Shown here: positions 39,001 through 52,130 of the stretch, one piece after another
How the letters are laid out: the number at the start of each line of letters is the position of its first letter
Numbering within the stretch: position 1 is the stretch's first letter
Assembly (NCBI GenBank): GCA_013397455.1
Contig: VYZB01000119.1
Span: forward strand, 1,747,503-1,811,502
Origin: Crotophaga sulcirostris
Lineage: Eukaryota; Chordata; Aves; Cuculiformes; Crotophagidae
DNA: 64,000 nucleotides
Direction of reading: 5' to 3'
Made by a program: the position numbers and the translations under genes
Notes under the pieces: model-generated
What the model saw: only the letters and a program-made list of their open reading frames with translations
The model's database searches: none
Told to the model about the DNA's origin: nothing

Positions 39001-42000
39001 ATCATATGAACAAGTCACAGTCACAGGTAACAAGCTGTTACTGGAATATTAGATGCTGTGCCACAAAGCACTTGCAGATGGCAGCAGGTGACATGTTTCC
39101 CAGGATCAGATCCTGAGCTGGGACCTTGTTTCTGTCAGCTGTAAACACCAGCATATCCTCCCCACTCAGACCCACACCACCTCCATGTCTCAGTGACAAC
39201 TTGCACAACCCATCACAGCAGTTTCACTGCCACAACCAGCGAAACCACACAAGGGGAGAAAGCACAGCTTCTTAATGTCACGGTGGAAAAAATGGGTTCT
39301 ATGGCTTAGATTATTTTGTAGCAAATTTACTTTTTGTCTGTACTGTCCTTTGATTCATACACACATCAAAGAGCATATCCTCCCTAAATAGCATGGCCCT
39401 TGGAAATGGGAAGTGAGCCAGACACTAAATATATACAATTAGGATATTTGTCAGTCGCCCCTGCTTGTAGATAGGAGCTGCTAATATGGTTATTTAAAAT
39501 AATACAAGGTTAATGATGACACTTTCATAACAACCCTACTAGGATATAAGGATCTGGTATTAGAAATAGGTTTGTTCACTTTACTTACATTTTCCCCTCT
39601 CTCTCAGCTGGAGAAAGAAAAGCCTGAAAACCAAACACTGAGAATTTATGATAAAGAAAATCAAGCAGTAAATAAAACCATACAAATTCCTTTTAACAAT
39701 CCTGTAGTTATCAACTAATCTCCTGAGCTGCCAACAAGACTTTTGATTTGGGGTTGACAATACTGTTACTGTAGCAAGCAGAAGTCCCTCTCAAGAGCTG
39801 TGTGATATTAGTGATTGGTCTTTGTTCCTTGAATTCCTGCTGAAGTCAGCCACACCAAGTAGCATTCGGACAAGAAAAAGGATTCGGGCAGTGCAGAACC
39901 ACAAAGCAGGAGTGCTCTGGGCTGAGGTTCCCCTTAGGCCATGGTCCAGTGACACATGGGCTCTGAAGCTGTTGGTTATCACTTTTTCCATGGCACGGAT
40001 GAGCGTCACAAAGGCATTTAAACCCTGACTTCTCACTTGAAAACTGCTGAGTAGGCGTCTGGGGTGAAAGTCAGAGCTGCTGGCAGGCGGGCAGGGTCCT
40101 GGGCAGCTGGCCCTCCTTGGGGAGACGAAAGCTCTCCCTTACTCTGACAAGTGGGAAGTGCAGACATGTGGCATGGAAGCCAATAAGCCTGGGCTGGAAA
40201 AACAAGAGAGGTCTATTCCTGTTGGCAGGCTGAAGAGAAGTTAGGAGTGCTGCAGGTTAGCTCTCCCCACCAGCCACACTGGTTTGACCCCTCACACTCT
40301 CCAGCCAGCTTATGGCCAGAGACACACACAAGAATCATAGAATGGTTTAGGTTGGAAGGGACCTTAATGATCATCCAGTTCCACCTCCCTGCCATGGGCA
40401 GGGATACGTCCCACTGGATCAGGTTGCTCCAAGTCCCATCCAACCTGGCCTTGAACACCTCCAGGGATGGGGCAGCCACAGATTCCCTGGGCAACCTGTG
40501 CCAGGGCCTCCCCACCCTCACAGGAAAACACTTCTTCCTAACAGCTAATCTAAATCTCCTCTCTTTCAGCTTAAAACTGTTCCCCCCCATCCTATCCCTG
40601 CACTCCCAGATAAAGAGCCCCTCCCCAGCTTTCCTGTATGTCCTTTTAAGTACTGGAAAGGCTGCAGAAGTTGCTTTTAGCCCTTCCTGCCACCACGGAG
40701 GAGCAACCACGTAACAAGCAACACCGAGAACACCTTTTATCAATCTAGGGCGCCGGGGAAGTTCACAGAAGATTAAAAAAAAAATCCTGCACTGCCAGTG
40801 CTATTATGAAAACACGTAATGGACAAAAACTGCCTCTGTAAAGTGCTCCTGGAGGAGATGTGACCAAAGCACAGGGACAGTAAGTGACAGCCCCTGCATG
40901 TCCTCTCTGCGGCCGGAGCAGAGACACGCCAGCTGCCAACCGAGGTGGCAGTGACGCAGTCCCTGCAAAGCTGGGTCACGCATGCTTTTTAGAACACAAA
41001 AGCACAGAGACGTTAAAAGAAAAACACAGGCTGCCTAGGGCTCTTGAGAATAAAAAAAGTCAAGTCAGAGCCACCCTTTCACTCATGGGCACTCTTGTGA
41101 AGAACGCAGGACTGGAATAACATCGTCATTGCTCAGCCAGACCTCGACATGCTGCTAATGAGCAAAAAGCTTGGAAACCCTGCCAGGACAGAAAGAACAG
41201 GATATGTTGCTCTTGCAAAGCCAGGGTGAAAACAGCAAAAAATATCCACTAGGAAACCCACCCCCCTGCACACTGTCTGACTGTAGGAAAGGTAGTTTTC
41301 CTCTCCTACAGGGTCTGCCTCTTCCCTCCTGCTCCACAGGGAGCATGCTATCAGCAAAGCAAAGGGCAAGGCAGCCCAGACTCTGATTTAGGATAAGCAG
41401 GAATTTCTCCCAACTCCCTTTGCAGCTTGACAAACTGTGCCTTGGCCTTGGCCAGCAGCACACCCTGCTAATCTGATCCCTGATTCCCCTCTCGCAGAGA
41501 CAGCTCCGTCCTTGCAAAAGCAGGCAGTGGTGCTGGGCCAGCGGGACAGGTTGCAGGGACAGCATGAGCCTCCCTTGGCCCTGTGCAACCCCACATGAGG
41601 AAGGCTGGAGAAATCTTGCTGCCAGAGCATGGGGCAACCACTCTGCCCATACAGTTTCCCAAATTCTCCCAGAAGACTTCCCGCCACTCTCAGCCCTGTT
41701 ACTGATACCTCCAAGCACTATGGTTCCTGCCTTCAGGCACAGGCAGATGACGAGGGGTGGGTGAAGCAGTGTCTGCAAGACATGTTTAGGGGCTATCGGA
41801 GACTCAGCCAAATCCACATAACTCTGTTGTGCTTCCCAAAGGGGGTGATCTGGGCCAGCTCTGTCCCCACTGCACAGATACTCCCTCCCAGCGCAGCACA
41901 AGCTCAGTGGTGATTGCATCATATCAGCAGTGCTGGTCTCAGCTGGTCTGTGCTATCTGCATGTTCACTGCCCATCTGCTCCCTTCTGAACGTTGCTCCC

Positions 42001-45000
42001 CTGGGATGGGACACCAGAGGGCTGTCTAGGCAGTGGCTGCCCAGTCCCAGCACACAAAAGCCTCCTTGCAGAATGAGGAGGGACCCAGAGCGCGCTGCGC
42101 ACTGCGTAACTGCTCTAGCCAGTGTCTTCTGTGCTTCTCAGGACCCCAGCTGCTGCTCTACAGCATGAAAGTTTCTCTGTTTTCCTTCCTACTTGAAGAG
42201 ATGTTTGGAAACAAGGACCAGCACCACACATTAATCAGAAACACTGGAGAAGCTGGTTGCTTTTCAATTACACCAGTCTTCATGCTTTTTGTCTTGTTGA
42301 TATCTCGAGTGATTTATTCTCTAGAAATTGCTACAGCAGGGAGCTCTGAGCAATTTTTGCAGAGCCCCAAGCCTCTAGGGATTTATTCTAACAGATTTAA
42401 AATAAATGTATTATGTTTGTGTTATTTATTATATTATGTGTCACATACTGTGACAGCTCAACATAAAGTGCTGGGCATGAGTCTGTGAAACACTGAGCAT
42501 CCTGAAAACTCCACACACTCAATTTCGAGCCCTTGATAAACATCCCACTGAGTTCAATGAGGCTCTGTGCAGTCACTTTGTGCTTCTTTGAGCAATTTTT
42601 TAAAATTTAAACATATCAAGGTTAACAGCCTTGTTCTCCTGGGCTGCCAGAAACCATCTCTAGCTCTCCATAGGTATGCAACACAACCCTGGAAAACCAA
42701 CAACACTCTACATACAAAATTTGAGTTACTCTAATTTTTTTAATAAAGATTTTACAATGAACTTACCATTTGCCTTTTGTTTTCTATCAAGTTTGATCCA
42801 ATTATTCCAAGAAACGACCCAAAACCAAGCTGAAAAACAACATATTGTTAGTGTTTGGATCAGGATGACATCCAACATATTTTACACACAAGAAGCAGCA
42901 AAAGAACACACTGCAGATGTGTGAGCACTATTCCTCCAGCAAGGCATCAGTGGAGTCTCTCACTAGCAGGAACTATCAAGTGTATCCATTACATGACATT
43001 GAAAGCAGGTGCAGAAATCAAAAAGATGAGTTCTGAATTCCATCCCCTCCCCAGTAATGCTGAGAAATGGCTGGTGGATGAGAATACGCATTGCTGTCTT
43101 GGAACAACCCTACAAACACCGAGGAGCCTCAAGATGCAAACCTAGCAGGACCACATCAGTAGCATCTGCAGGACCAGGGTCTTGTAACCTCACCAAGGGC
43201 GTGAGCAATCACCTAAGTTTTCAACTCAGAGTTTCTTGATGTGAAGTGTGAGATAAGGGAGAACTATGCTCAGAAGATTTAGCAGTTTCCTGTCTTCTTC
43301 TGCTCCTCTCTCATTTCCAGGGGTTAGGATGCATCAACCACAGTTTTGTACCAGAAGATCCCATGCCAGTTGGCCCAGTAGAACGAGCTGCTCCAGCAAA
43401 AGCATCTTTTATTGCTGCTATAATGGACAACGCTGTTCTTATTTCAGCTCAGGCAGTTTCCCACCTCCTTTCTCTGTAGCCCTAAGCTACTTTGCTACAC
43501 TAAACAGAAGTTTCTAGGACAGAGCACACCTCAGACAGGGACGTCAACCAGGAACCACAGATTACAGGAGGAGACACAGAAGTACTTCTGTGTCACACTG
43601 AGAAAGGTCTTTGGTCAGTGTAGAGCATATCCAACTCCACTTTTATGGGTCAGCAAAATGAGAAATGTTGGAAAAGTCCTACAGTTGGAATGGTCATATC
43701 AGGCAGGTATGAATCCAGTCAATAGACTTGGGAAGCAATGAAGAACCATGTGAGAATGCCACATACCTGGCCAGGTCCTCAGGAATTAGAATAAGAACAA
43801 GGCAGGAGAGGAGTGATTCAAGAATGAGTTAACTAACCTGGAATCGATACTTAAAGATCCAGGAATAGAAAACAAACATTTAACAAACCCGACACTAACA
43901 AGCACAGGCATGTGCAGAGATTAGCAGATAGAAACGGGATGAAAAGTTGGGCTTCAACCTGGCCCTGCTCTGCTTAAGCCCGGCAACACCCGGTACAGTG
44001 CTGCGGGCAGCAAGGGCTGGTGGCTCAAATGGCTCTGCTTTCGTGGAGCAGCTGGTCAGGCTGGTGCTTCCCAGCTGCCTGCTTTGCACTCTGAGCTCCC
44101 AGAGACCTCTCCCCTCACGTCAGGGAAGAATTACCTTGGTGGGAAGGACAGCAATGAAGCCAGGTGCTGTTTAACAGTGGGGCAGCAGGGCAGAGGGCTA
44201 GGGCACTGCTGAACTGCTCCAAACTGACCTGCCAGTGCTTCTGGGCTTATTATTTTGCTCAGCTTGGGTAAGCAACAACCCTCACTTTCCCCAAGTAACA
44301 GGAGTTTTACAGCTCAACTCCAAGCCCAAACCTGGGAGATCCAGGCATTATTTTCAGCCTGGTGACATTTAGCAGCAAGGAAGTTCTGTCAATATGCACA
44401 TAAGGCAAGTGCTCAAGAAAAACAGTTTGTTCCCTTTGAGCTTGGTCCAACATGTTTAAGAGAAACGTTCACATGGTGTTTCAGAGTAGCCTCAAACCTA
44501 AAGGTGAAATACTTAAGATAATTAAAAAAGAAGAAATTAGAGCAAGCCTGTACATCCAATAAGCGAAGACCAAATAAATCAGTGGATTCTCATTAATTAA
44601 TGGGAATCCTCTTTGCATTAATGGAAAACCACTTGTTCTCCTACAGATGGGACAAAGAGATCTTAGTAATCTGCACCAGTTGCACCACTTATTTGCTGGT
44701 GGACACGATCCCCTGGGATATCTGTCTGAAAGGAGGACAGGAGGAAAAATGAACATGCTTTTCCAGAGTAAAGCCTCAGGTCAGCACTCTTGACAAGGAA
44801 CCATTACAGAAGAGGTTCACCAGTCAAAGCCTAAGAAAGGTCAGTCATTTACACAGATACTGGAAGCTGGTGGAACTCAGAAATGACACACATATCTCGC
44901 AGAGCTTCACTTCCATAAGGGTGCTTGCCATCTGCACCTGATCAGTACTCGTATGCTGAACATTACTGCTACACTCTGGGCTTCCCAGGTCCAGGTCAGC

Positions 45001-47393
45001 TGTCCAACCACAGCTGAGGATATTTCCCACAGAGGCACAGCCAGGGTGTTCAAAGATGTTGTTGTGAATGTGTCGGTGGTCATGAAGGAGGGCGAAGGCT
45101 ACAGAACACATTATTGCACTCTCTGTTTCAGCTCCTCTAGTAGTGTCAATGAGGAATTGCACTGGGGAAAACAAAAAAAAAGCCCACCTGCCCCAACACC
45201 CAACCAAACAAAATCCTGCTGATGCATGGAAGGTCTCCAGTGCCTGATTCTGTCATTTCTCGGGAGCAGAGGCCTGGGAAAATAATGCCCTGCATCAGAC
45301 AGCCACTTCTTTGTACGTTTCCTCCTTGCTCAAGAGGTGTTTGCCCAAGGGACACAAGTTAAAGGACGAAAAAATGTTGCATTAGGCATGGCAGTGATGA
45401 GACAGCTGATGTCCTGTGAGATGATCCCATCCATGGATCCAGTCCATATACAGAGAAGTTGCCCAGTACACGAAGAGATTTCTGGCTCTGTCCTTTCTGT
45501 ACCAGTGCAGGGTACTCGGGGTACGAGTGGTGCACAGAAACCCCTGATGGCAATGCATGCAGGCCTAACATTCATGTGATGTTCTGGATGACAAAACCTG
45601 CGAGGGGCTGCTTCTTCAAGGCTGTGGAAACCATCTGCTCTGGTACAACTCACCAAGTACTCATGCACCACAGCAAGCCTTTTTTTCCACAGTAATGGGA
45701 GAAATCCCAGCTTGTTACGAAACATCAGCTATTTTAAGCACTTGCTGAAGCATCATCCAGCGACAGGCGAGGTCGCCACACACTTCCACACTGCAGAGTA
45801 ATGAACTGAGAGGGGGGAATTTGGTGAATTCAGATTGTCAAGGTGCCTCTGAATAAAGTAACTCAACGCCCTTCCAAAGTCCAGGAATTCATTAATTCCT
45901 TGAGTAGACCGAGTCTTACAGAAGCATAAGTGATGCTGACGTTCCCAGAGCATAAATAGATGCCAAGGGGACATGAGCGACAGGCTCTCCCCATCTGCAT
46001 CAGCCTGCATGACCTGCTCTGCAGCACGAGGTTCAACTCAGGCTGGCAAAGCGTGGGCTAAGTGCAGAGAGTTTGAAGCCAGCCTGTCACATATCTCAAC
46101 ACCTTCCTTCCATATTTCTCTTTAAAAAAGATCAGGTCTAAACACAGGAGCTACTGGGACAAGCCAGAAAACCAATCCTAAATTGAAGAGGCCCAACACT
46201 CTGCAACCACAGTGTTCCATATTAATAGCTGTAAAGAGGCTTTCTTCAGTCGTAGAAGAGCTTGTCCACAGAGAAGTATAAACCTTCCTGAGATCAGCAA
46301 TCTGTGACAAAAAAGACAAACTACACTAAGGTAAGAACAAGTCTCCCCCTGGTTACCTGGACTGGATTTAAGCCTCCAGCTTCGAGGCTCCAGACCTAAG
46401 TGCCCAGCACTCCACAGATGCTACACCAGAAGCCTCTAGCTGGGGGCTGCAGCTGCACTCAACCTGCTAGGACACCTAATCTGACTGCAGCTCAGTCATC
46501 CGCGTGCTCATTTTTGAGCATGTCTCAGATACACAGAGAACAGATCAGGATTTGCTTTCCAGCTCGGGTTAGACCTCTGCTCATGCTTAGAGGGGCAGGA
46601 TGTACTTGCCCCTTATGTTTCTGCAGGAGGTTACAGCAAGAGAGCTGAGCATCAGTGGTCCCTAAATTAAGCCTTTTGAAGCTACAAGACTGTCCTTTCC
46701 CATTTTCATCTGCTGATAAAAAAGAAGAAATGGATGTGCCAGCTCCTTTGAGGTGCATGCTCCCCTGGCAAGCTGCCACAGCTATTGCTAGTGTGGTTCT
46801 CCTCCTTCAGGGACTCTGAATCATTAAACACTTCTGCAAGTGAATTTTGTGACCATGAGTTCACATGAATAGTATTCCAGGACCAGGACTCTCAGCTGTT
46901 CTTGGCACCTGTGGTCCTCTTCTGCCTTACTTCTACCAGCGGTTAATGCAATGTATGCAAACAAAGAAGTTCTAAGGTTGCTTTGGCTTACGTAAGACCT
47001 ATTTATCTGCCCCACTGTTAGCTCTAAGGCAAGCTATTATCTAAGCTAAGAGGAAGCTGCCACTTGGATGGGATTTTTGCATGGCAATGAGCAGCAGGTG
47101 CAAAACAATAATGAAACAAATAAATCAAATGGCAATGAAGTAGCTGAGCATAATAGTCAGGACAAGATCACCCTTTATAACATTTGCAGCATCACAAGGG
47201 ACTTTGTAGGCAATAAGTTTTCTAGACCTACCTAGGAGTTCTATACTTACAATAACCCCTGGGTAATAACCTCCAACAGTCACATTTTGGGTTCTTGTTG
47301 TAGCCGCTAGGCCCACCGTTAGAATTAATACTGACACAATGAGGAGAGTCACAGTTACGTAGAGGGAATTTCTTTTTCTTCTATTGAACGACC
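24032..47393 (-). CDS. TMEM255A: TMEM255A (FAM70A), eight coding exons, start codon not visible
   Basis: Tetraspan membrane protein of unknown molecular function. Exons in gene order, plus-strand coordinates: 47251-47393, 42767-42829, 37185-37274, 35295-35357, 33050-33138, 29968-30130, 28515-28658 and 24032-24190 (stop 24032-24034). Phases agree throughout and splice sites are GT-AG. Membrane segments: [55 protein letters not shown] and [20 protein letters not shown]. The large loop has a cysteine cluster [11 protein letters not shown] and [14 protein letters not shown]. The cytoplasmic tail is Pro/Tyr-rich with PPRY and KPPPY, which are WW-domain ligands of PPxY type. The first visible exon begins in the middle of a Gly codon before SFNRRKRNS, so about 20 N-terminal residues lie in an exon not seen. 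Between TTPPE and AICHPQRR the bird protein is some two dozen residues shorter than the human long form; an exon may be missed or skipped. Confidence 0.95.
24853..25061 (+). mobile_element. CR1 LINE 3' end in TMEM255A intron
   Basis: The sequence gaaaaatttctttactgaaa, then ggctgcccagggaagtggtg, then gatcttagaggtcttttcca, and terminal ataattctatgattct is a typical avian CR1 3' end. It is antisense to TMEM255A. Confidence 0.93.
26967..26982. repeat. Poly-T run
   Basis: A run of about 16 T in a TMEM255A intron, with no neighbouring retroelement tail recognised. A simple mononucleotide tract. Confidence 0.85.
30322..30540 (+). mobile_element. CR1 LINE 3' end in TMEM255A intron
   Basis: The sequence aaaaaatttcttcactgaaa, ggctgcccatggaggtggtt, and terminal caatgattctatgat identify a CR1 3' end, antisense to TMEM255A and about 190 bp from the exon at 29968-30130. 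Confidence 0.93.
40331..40690 (-). mobile_element. CR1 LINE 3' fragment in TMEM255A intron
   Basis: The plus strand begins agaatcatagaatggtttag and continues through aacctggccttgaacacctc, the reverse complement of CR1. It has the same orientation as TMEM255A. It is close in sequence to the copy at 849-1180. Confidence 0.93.
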
Positions 47394-47914
47394 CTAAAAA
47401 CACATATACACAACAGAATTTGCTGATTCCATCTGGGGACAGTCACGGTACCGCAAATTTCTCCTCCCACCGCCAACCACATTGTGGTGAATTTTCTTTC
47501 TTCTAATTTGAGAATATTTTTGGGTTGGGCTGTCATTTTTCACCTTCACCAACATGCTTTATCAAGCATTACTAGGGCACCTGAATTCACATTTACTTAT
47601 CATTGCTCTGACACAGATGAAGAGAATCTTAAGAACTGTAACTTTGCAAAGCTCCCTTGCATACACCCGAGCCTTACAGTTCCTCTGGCCTGGGGCAACT
47701 GAGGTAATGAGGAATCTTGCCATTAGGCATTTATATATTTTCTGATTTGTCTACTTAGATCAAGCTAAACAGCCACACTGTATGCCACTTGTTTTGAGGA
47801 CAGAAATCTCGGCTGTAATCATATCACGAGGCATCCACAATTTTCCATGTAAATGAGACATCACCAGTAACAGCCACTTCTCCTCCTGTAGTAACATCCT
47901 CTACTTTCAGCAAA

Positions 47915-47960
47915 GACCAGGTATTTTTAGATGCTTGGACCAGGTATTTTTAGATGCTTG
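47915..47960. repeat. Perfect 23-bp tandem duplication
   Basis: Two identical adjacent 23-base units starting gaccaggtatttttagatgc, at 47915-47937 and 47938-47960. They lie about 520 bp upstream of the first visible TMEM255A exon. Confidence 0.92.
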
Positions 47961-50515
47961 AATAATGAATTTGTGGATCGGTAAAACTCATTTACAGCTG
48001 CCTGATTATGGTTTTTTTTTCTTTTATATATTTTTAGATCTCCCAAATGAGCATAAATATAAAACAGCGATTCCATCAGCCAAGAGGAAAGCTGGCTGCA
48101 ACGTTATGCTCAGTAATGTCTTCATGCATGTTTATTCAGCGTGTGCTCTGCCATCTTTACATCACTTCGTGGAGCAATCCATTTGATTGTATTTCACGTG
48201 GACACAGCCCAGCACCTGGGAGAGGCGCTGCCAGGAGAACTGGCTGTAACAGTCTCCTGCCACACTCCTCGGGGGCTGCTGGGGCCACCCTCAATGCCAT
48301 CCCTGCAGCCTGGGGCTCTCCAACACACAGCAGGCAAAGGTATTTCCCACCCCAGAGGCTCCCAAGTGAGGTGCACGCTACCAGCACTTCTCAGAGTGTT
48401 TCGGAGAAGGGCAGGGACGTGTCCCAAGAGCAAGGAGCTGCCTCCCCCATCGCTGAGTGTATTCCTTACAGCAAACCACATTGGGAACCCCCACCTGAGG
48501 TGTTCAGAGGCTCCCCAACAGCCTGCCCATGGTGAGATAAAACACCTGCAGAAAGGCTGGGGAAGAAAGACTCAGCCAAGCACAACCTCCTTGTCCAAAT
48601 TCTCCAGAGAGAAGAGCACACCGGGCCTTGCTGGGCAGCTTTCTGTCTTAAAGATGCCTTCCTCAGGTGCCCACAGGCCTTTCTTTAGGGTGAAGGGGAG
48701 TGCAGCAGCTCCCTGCTGTTCCCCCACACCCACCCTGACCCGACCCACCCGCCGTGCTGCTGGCAGGAGCGCTGCCTCTCCCTGCTGGGCCATGCTCTGG
48801 GCTGGATCATTTCACCCATACCAACCAAACAAGCTTAAAACCACAGAGAAGTCCTGATCTTGGGCCTTAAAACCCCAATAGCCAAACACAAGGAGATAAA
48901 AGGCAAGAGGTTTATTACAAAAAAGGCAACATCCTTTTTGACTGACCAGTGCCTCTGGGAGTAAAGCTCTTCATCCACAAACCTTCTGCTAATGTCCCGG
49001 AGCACAGCTGTGACTGCACCACTAGGACATCACTGGACCTAAGAGCAAGGAGCCTGACAACTACTTAGTCCTTAGCTTGAATGAATAGCTAGACAGTTAC
49101 TAATTTCAAACAAAATAACATAAATAACTACTAGAGAACCCTAAGGTCCAGGCTAGATGTTTTATCACTGATCCTTATTTTTTCCTGCCATTTTTTGCAG
49201 GATGGAAACAAAGGCACTCAACTGTTTGCTGCACGTTGTATCTGGGGTTAATCTTTTTATTCTCCTAAACTTGTCAAATAAGTTAATAATATAAAATCTA
49301 GACTTTTAAAGCATTCAAAATTCATTAAAGTATTAGCTCATTCCATATGTATTGCCTCCCAAACAGTATTGTTTGTGCCACACTCCAGTTCCAATGCAAT
49401 CATTTAAATGCAAGTGTCATATAAACGTCATAAAACTCCAAAGTACTGGGACCAAAGATTTAGCTGAAAAAAACTTCTGAAACTGGAGAAAAAAAATGCT
49501 ACTTCTTACATAGAACAGTTCTGAAAGGAGAGAAAGAACGAATCTCTTTCTTGCACATGCAGTAGGTTACCAGACTTCTGATTATTGCTATGGTTTGGCT
49601 GACAAATGAGCAGAAGATAAGTACACCCAGCCATACGTTTCTTACGTAGCTTAAACTCCCGGCAGTCAGGCTGTGTGGGTGTGCAGATGTTTGTGTGCTA
49701 TGCAAAACCACCCTGCAGAGCACGTCTGAGGGAGCGCCGTGGGTACACAACCACGGCGTTTACACACACAAACCGCTATTCCTGCGCTTCCATCAGAGAT
49801 ACTTCAAAAAGTCACAATAAAAAAAAAATTGCAAAACGCGCTATTTTCCTCAAAACCAGAGTATTTCATAATAGCATTGCTGCAGGAAAAGGCTCTAAAA
49901 GAAGCGGCCTGAGACACTACTTATGGATTCTGAGCTTGTTTCAGAACCACCATGTTTCCCACTCCTGCATTTCTACACTGTTTCCCAAAACAATATGCCA
50001 TACAGAAATGAAACAAAAGCTTTCCAGCAGGAAAACTCCTGAAAGCTTTTCAATACTCCTCATAAGAAAAAAAACAAACAAACAAACAAAACCAAACCCC
50101 AAATGCTTTTATTCCAATTCCTGACAAAAGCAATCATAAACCTGTAACTTGATACTGGAGAGACGTGAAATTGAAGAGATGTTGTGATTACCTCCACTTC
50201 ACCTCCGCACTGGGAAACTAATTGCATTTTTTCTTTCTCTGAAATGATGTTTTCTTACGTGTATATAAAGTGGTTTTATGCTCCTGTAAGGATGCCTGCA
50301 GCTGCCTCCAGCATCCATGGACTCACTCAGGATCCCCACTCACAGCTGCTGAAGGGCTGCCCTGGCAAAACCCTCTCAACATTAATTTTTGCTGAAAGTA
50401 TTCTCCATTAGACAGTTTTCCTCTGCTACTTGGTACACACAGAAGTGAAGTGATGATAGCTTTACTCTCTCTGCTTTTAAGAGAGAGTAATAGCCTTTTC
50501 TCTGTGATTTATCCA

Positions 50516-51009
50516 AATCATAGCATCGCTAGGTTGGAAAAGACCTCTGAGATCATCAAGCCCAACCATACCTGTCCACTACTAAACCAGATTTCTGAGC
50601 ACCTCATCTACCCAATCTTTTAAACACCTTCAGGGATGGGGACTCAACTACCTCCCTGGGCAGCTGTGCCAGTGCCTGATAATCCTTTTGGTGAAGAATT
50701 TTCTCCTGATACCTAGTCTGAACCTCCCCTGACACAACTTGAGACCGCTTCCTCTCATCCCATCACCTGTCACTTGGGAGAGCAGACCAGCATCCACCTC
50801 ACCACAACCTCCTCTCAGGCAGTTGTAGGCAGTGATGAGGTCTCCCCTCAGCCTCCTCTTCTCCAGGCTAAACAACCCCAGCTCCCTCAGCTGCTCCTCA
50901 TAACACTTGGTCTCCAGACCCTTCACCAGCTTTGCTGTCCTTCTCCAGAAATACTTCAGCACCTCAGTGTCCTTCTTGCAGTGAGTGGCCCAAAACTGAA
51001 CACAGGATG
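50516..51009 (-). mobile_element. CR1 LINE 3' fragment, longest copy in the window
   Basis: About 490 bp from aatcatagcatcgctaggtt to gcccaaaactgaacacagga, the reverse complement of a CR1 3' region. It includes the block that encodes the end of the CR1 polymerase in full-length elements (plus-strand cctcagcctcctcttctcca). It lies near the 5' end of TMEM255A. Confidence 0.92.
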
Positions 51010-51459
51010 TACAAGGTGGTCTGAAACACTCTGCTTAACTCTGTGAGGAAGATGTAAAGAAATTAATGCTATCCATAGTCTGACTATTTCTTCTGCTAAA
51101 ATGACACTCAGAAAGATATTTTTTATTTTAAACCTCAGAAATATCCTCTTACTACAGCTGCCATATATAAACCTGTCATAAAACCAAGGCTGTTGCCATT
51201 TTTTCTTGGTCACTTGAAAAGTTTGCAATAATACACATCTTTGTACTGCCCTGAGTTACTTAAGTTTTTTTCCTGATTATCAGCCCAAAATAGCCCAGAT
51301 GGCCCAGAAACACCACCACTCTCTGCATCTTCTTCCTTGGGGGGAAAAGCCACGAGCAAAGACCAAGCCCAGAGTGGCCCAAGGAGCCAGCTTTAACTTT
51401 TCCCTCGGGGAACTGGGAGGGGGCAAGAGACTCCCAGATCCTTCTCCTTCCCAGCCCTT

Positions 51460-52130
51460 TTCCCTTTTGCTCCACTTCCCCGCTGGAAAAGCAGGGAACC
51501 CGCGCGGCCCCAAGGGAGCGGGGCTGCGGGCTCACCTCCCGCTCGGACGCGGGCTGCTAATTGCAATTAACAGCGGGAGCGCAGCGCTGCGAGGGATGCT
51601 CTGACCTAATTAGCGCGGGGCAGGAGCGCGNNNNNNNNNNNNNNNNNNNNNNNNNNNNNNNNNNNNNNNNNNNNNNNNNNNNNNNNNNNNNNNNNNNNNN
51701 NNNNNNNNNNNNNNNNNNNNNNNNNNNNNNNNNNNNNNNNNNNNNNNNNNNNNNNNNNNNNNNNNNNNNNNNNNNNNNNNNNNNNNNNNNNNNNNNNNNN
51801 NNNNNNNNNNNNNNNNNNNNNNNNNNNNNNNNNNNNNNNNNNNNNNNNNNNNNNNNNNNNNNNNNNNNNNNNNNNNNNNNNNNNNNNNNNNNNNNNNNNN
51901 NNNNNNNNNNNNNNNNNNNNNNNNNNNNNNNNNNNNNNNNNNNNNNNNNNNNNNNNNNNNNNNNNNNNNNNNNNNNNNNNNNNNNNNNNNNNNNNNNNNN
52001 NNNNNNNNNNNNNNNNNNNNNNNNNNNNNNNNNNNNNNNNNNNNNNNNNNNNNNNNNNNNNNNNNNNNNNNNNNNNNNNNNNNNNNNNNNCTCCCCCCCG
52101 GCGGGGGGGGGACGGGTAGAGGTTGTGCTC
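51460..52130 (-). promoter_or_regulatory. TMEM255A: Probable TMEM255A CpG-rich promoter, mostly in gap
   Basis: G+C and CpG content rise sharply from about 51470 up to the gap and remain high just after it (cccccccggcggggggggga). This is the expected place for the 5' end of TMEM255A, head to head with ATP1B4. Confidence 0.5.
51631..52090. other. Assembly gap of 460 N
   Basis: A run of unknown bases flanked by CpG-rich sequence on one side and a minisatellite on the other. It probably hides TMEM255A exon 1. Confidence 0.99.

Larger units (their letters stand above)
47394..51630 (-). other. TMEM255A: TMEM255A 5' intron and possible upstream exon
   Basis: The region holds the 23-bp duplication, a CR1 copy and otherwise AT-rich sequence. 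A good minus-strand donor, CGGGAG|GTGAGC, occurs at 51536/51535 inside GC-rich sequence, but the 95 bases before it up to the gap contain no ATG in the sense direction. It could end a 5'UTR exon; the coding start would then be in another exon not recognised. Confidence 0.4.
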
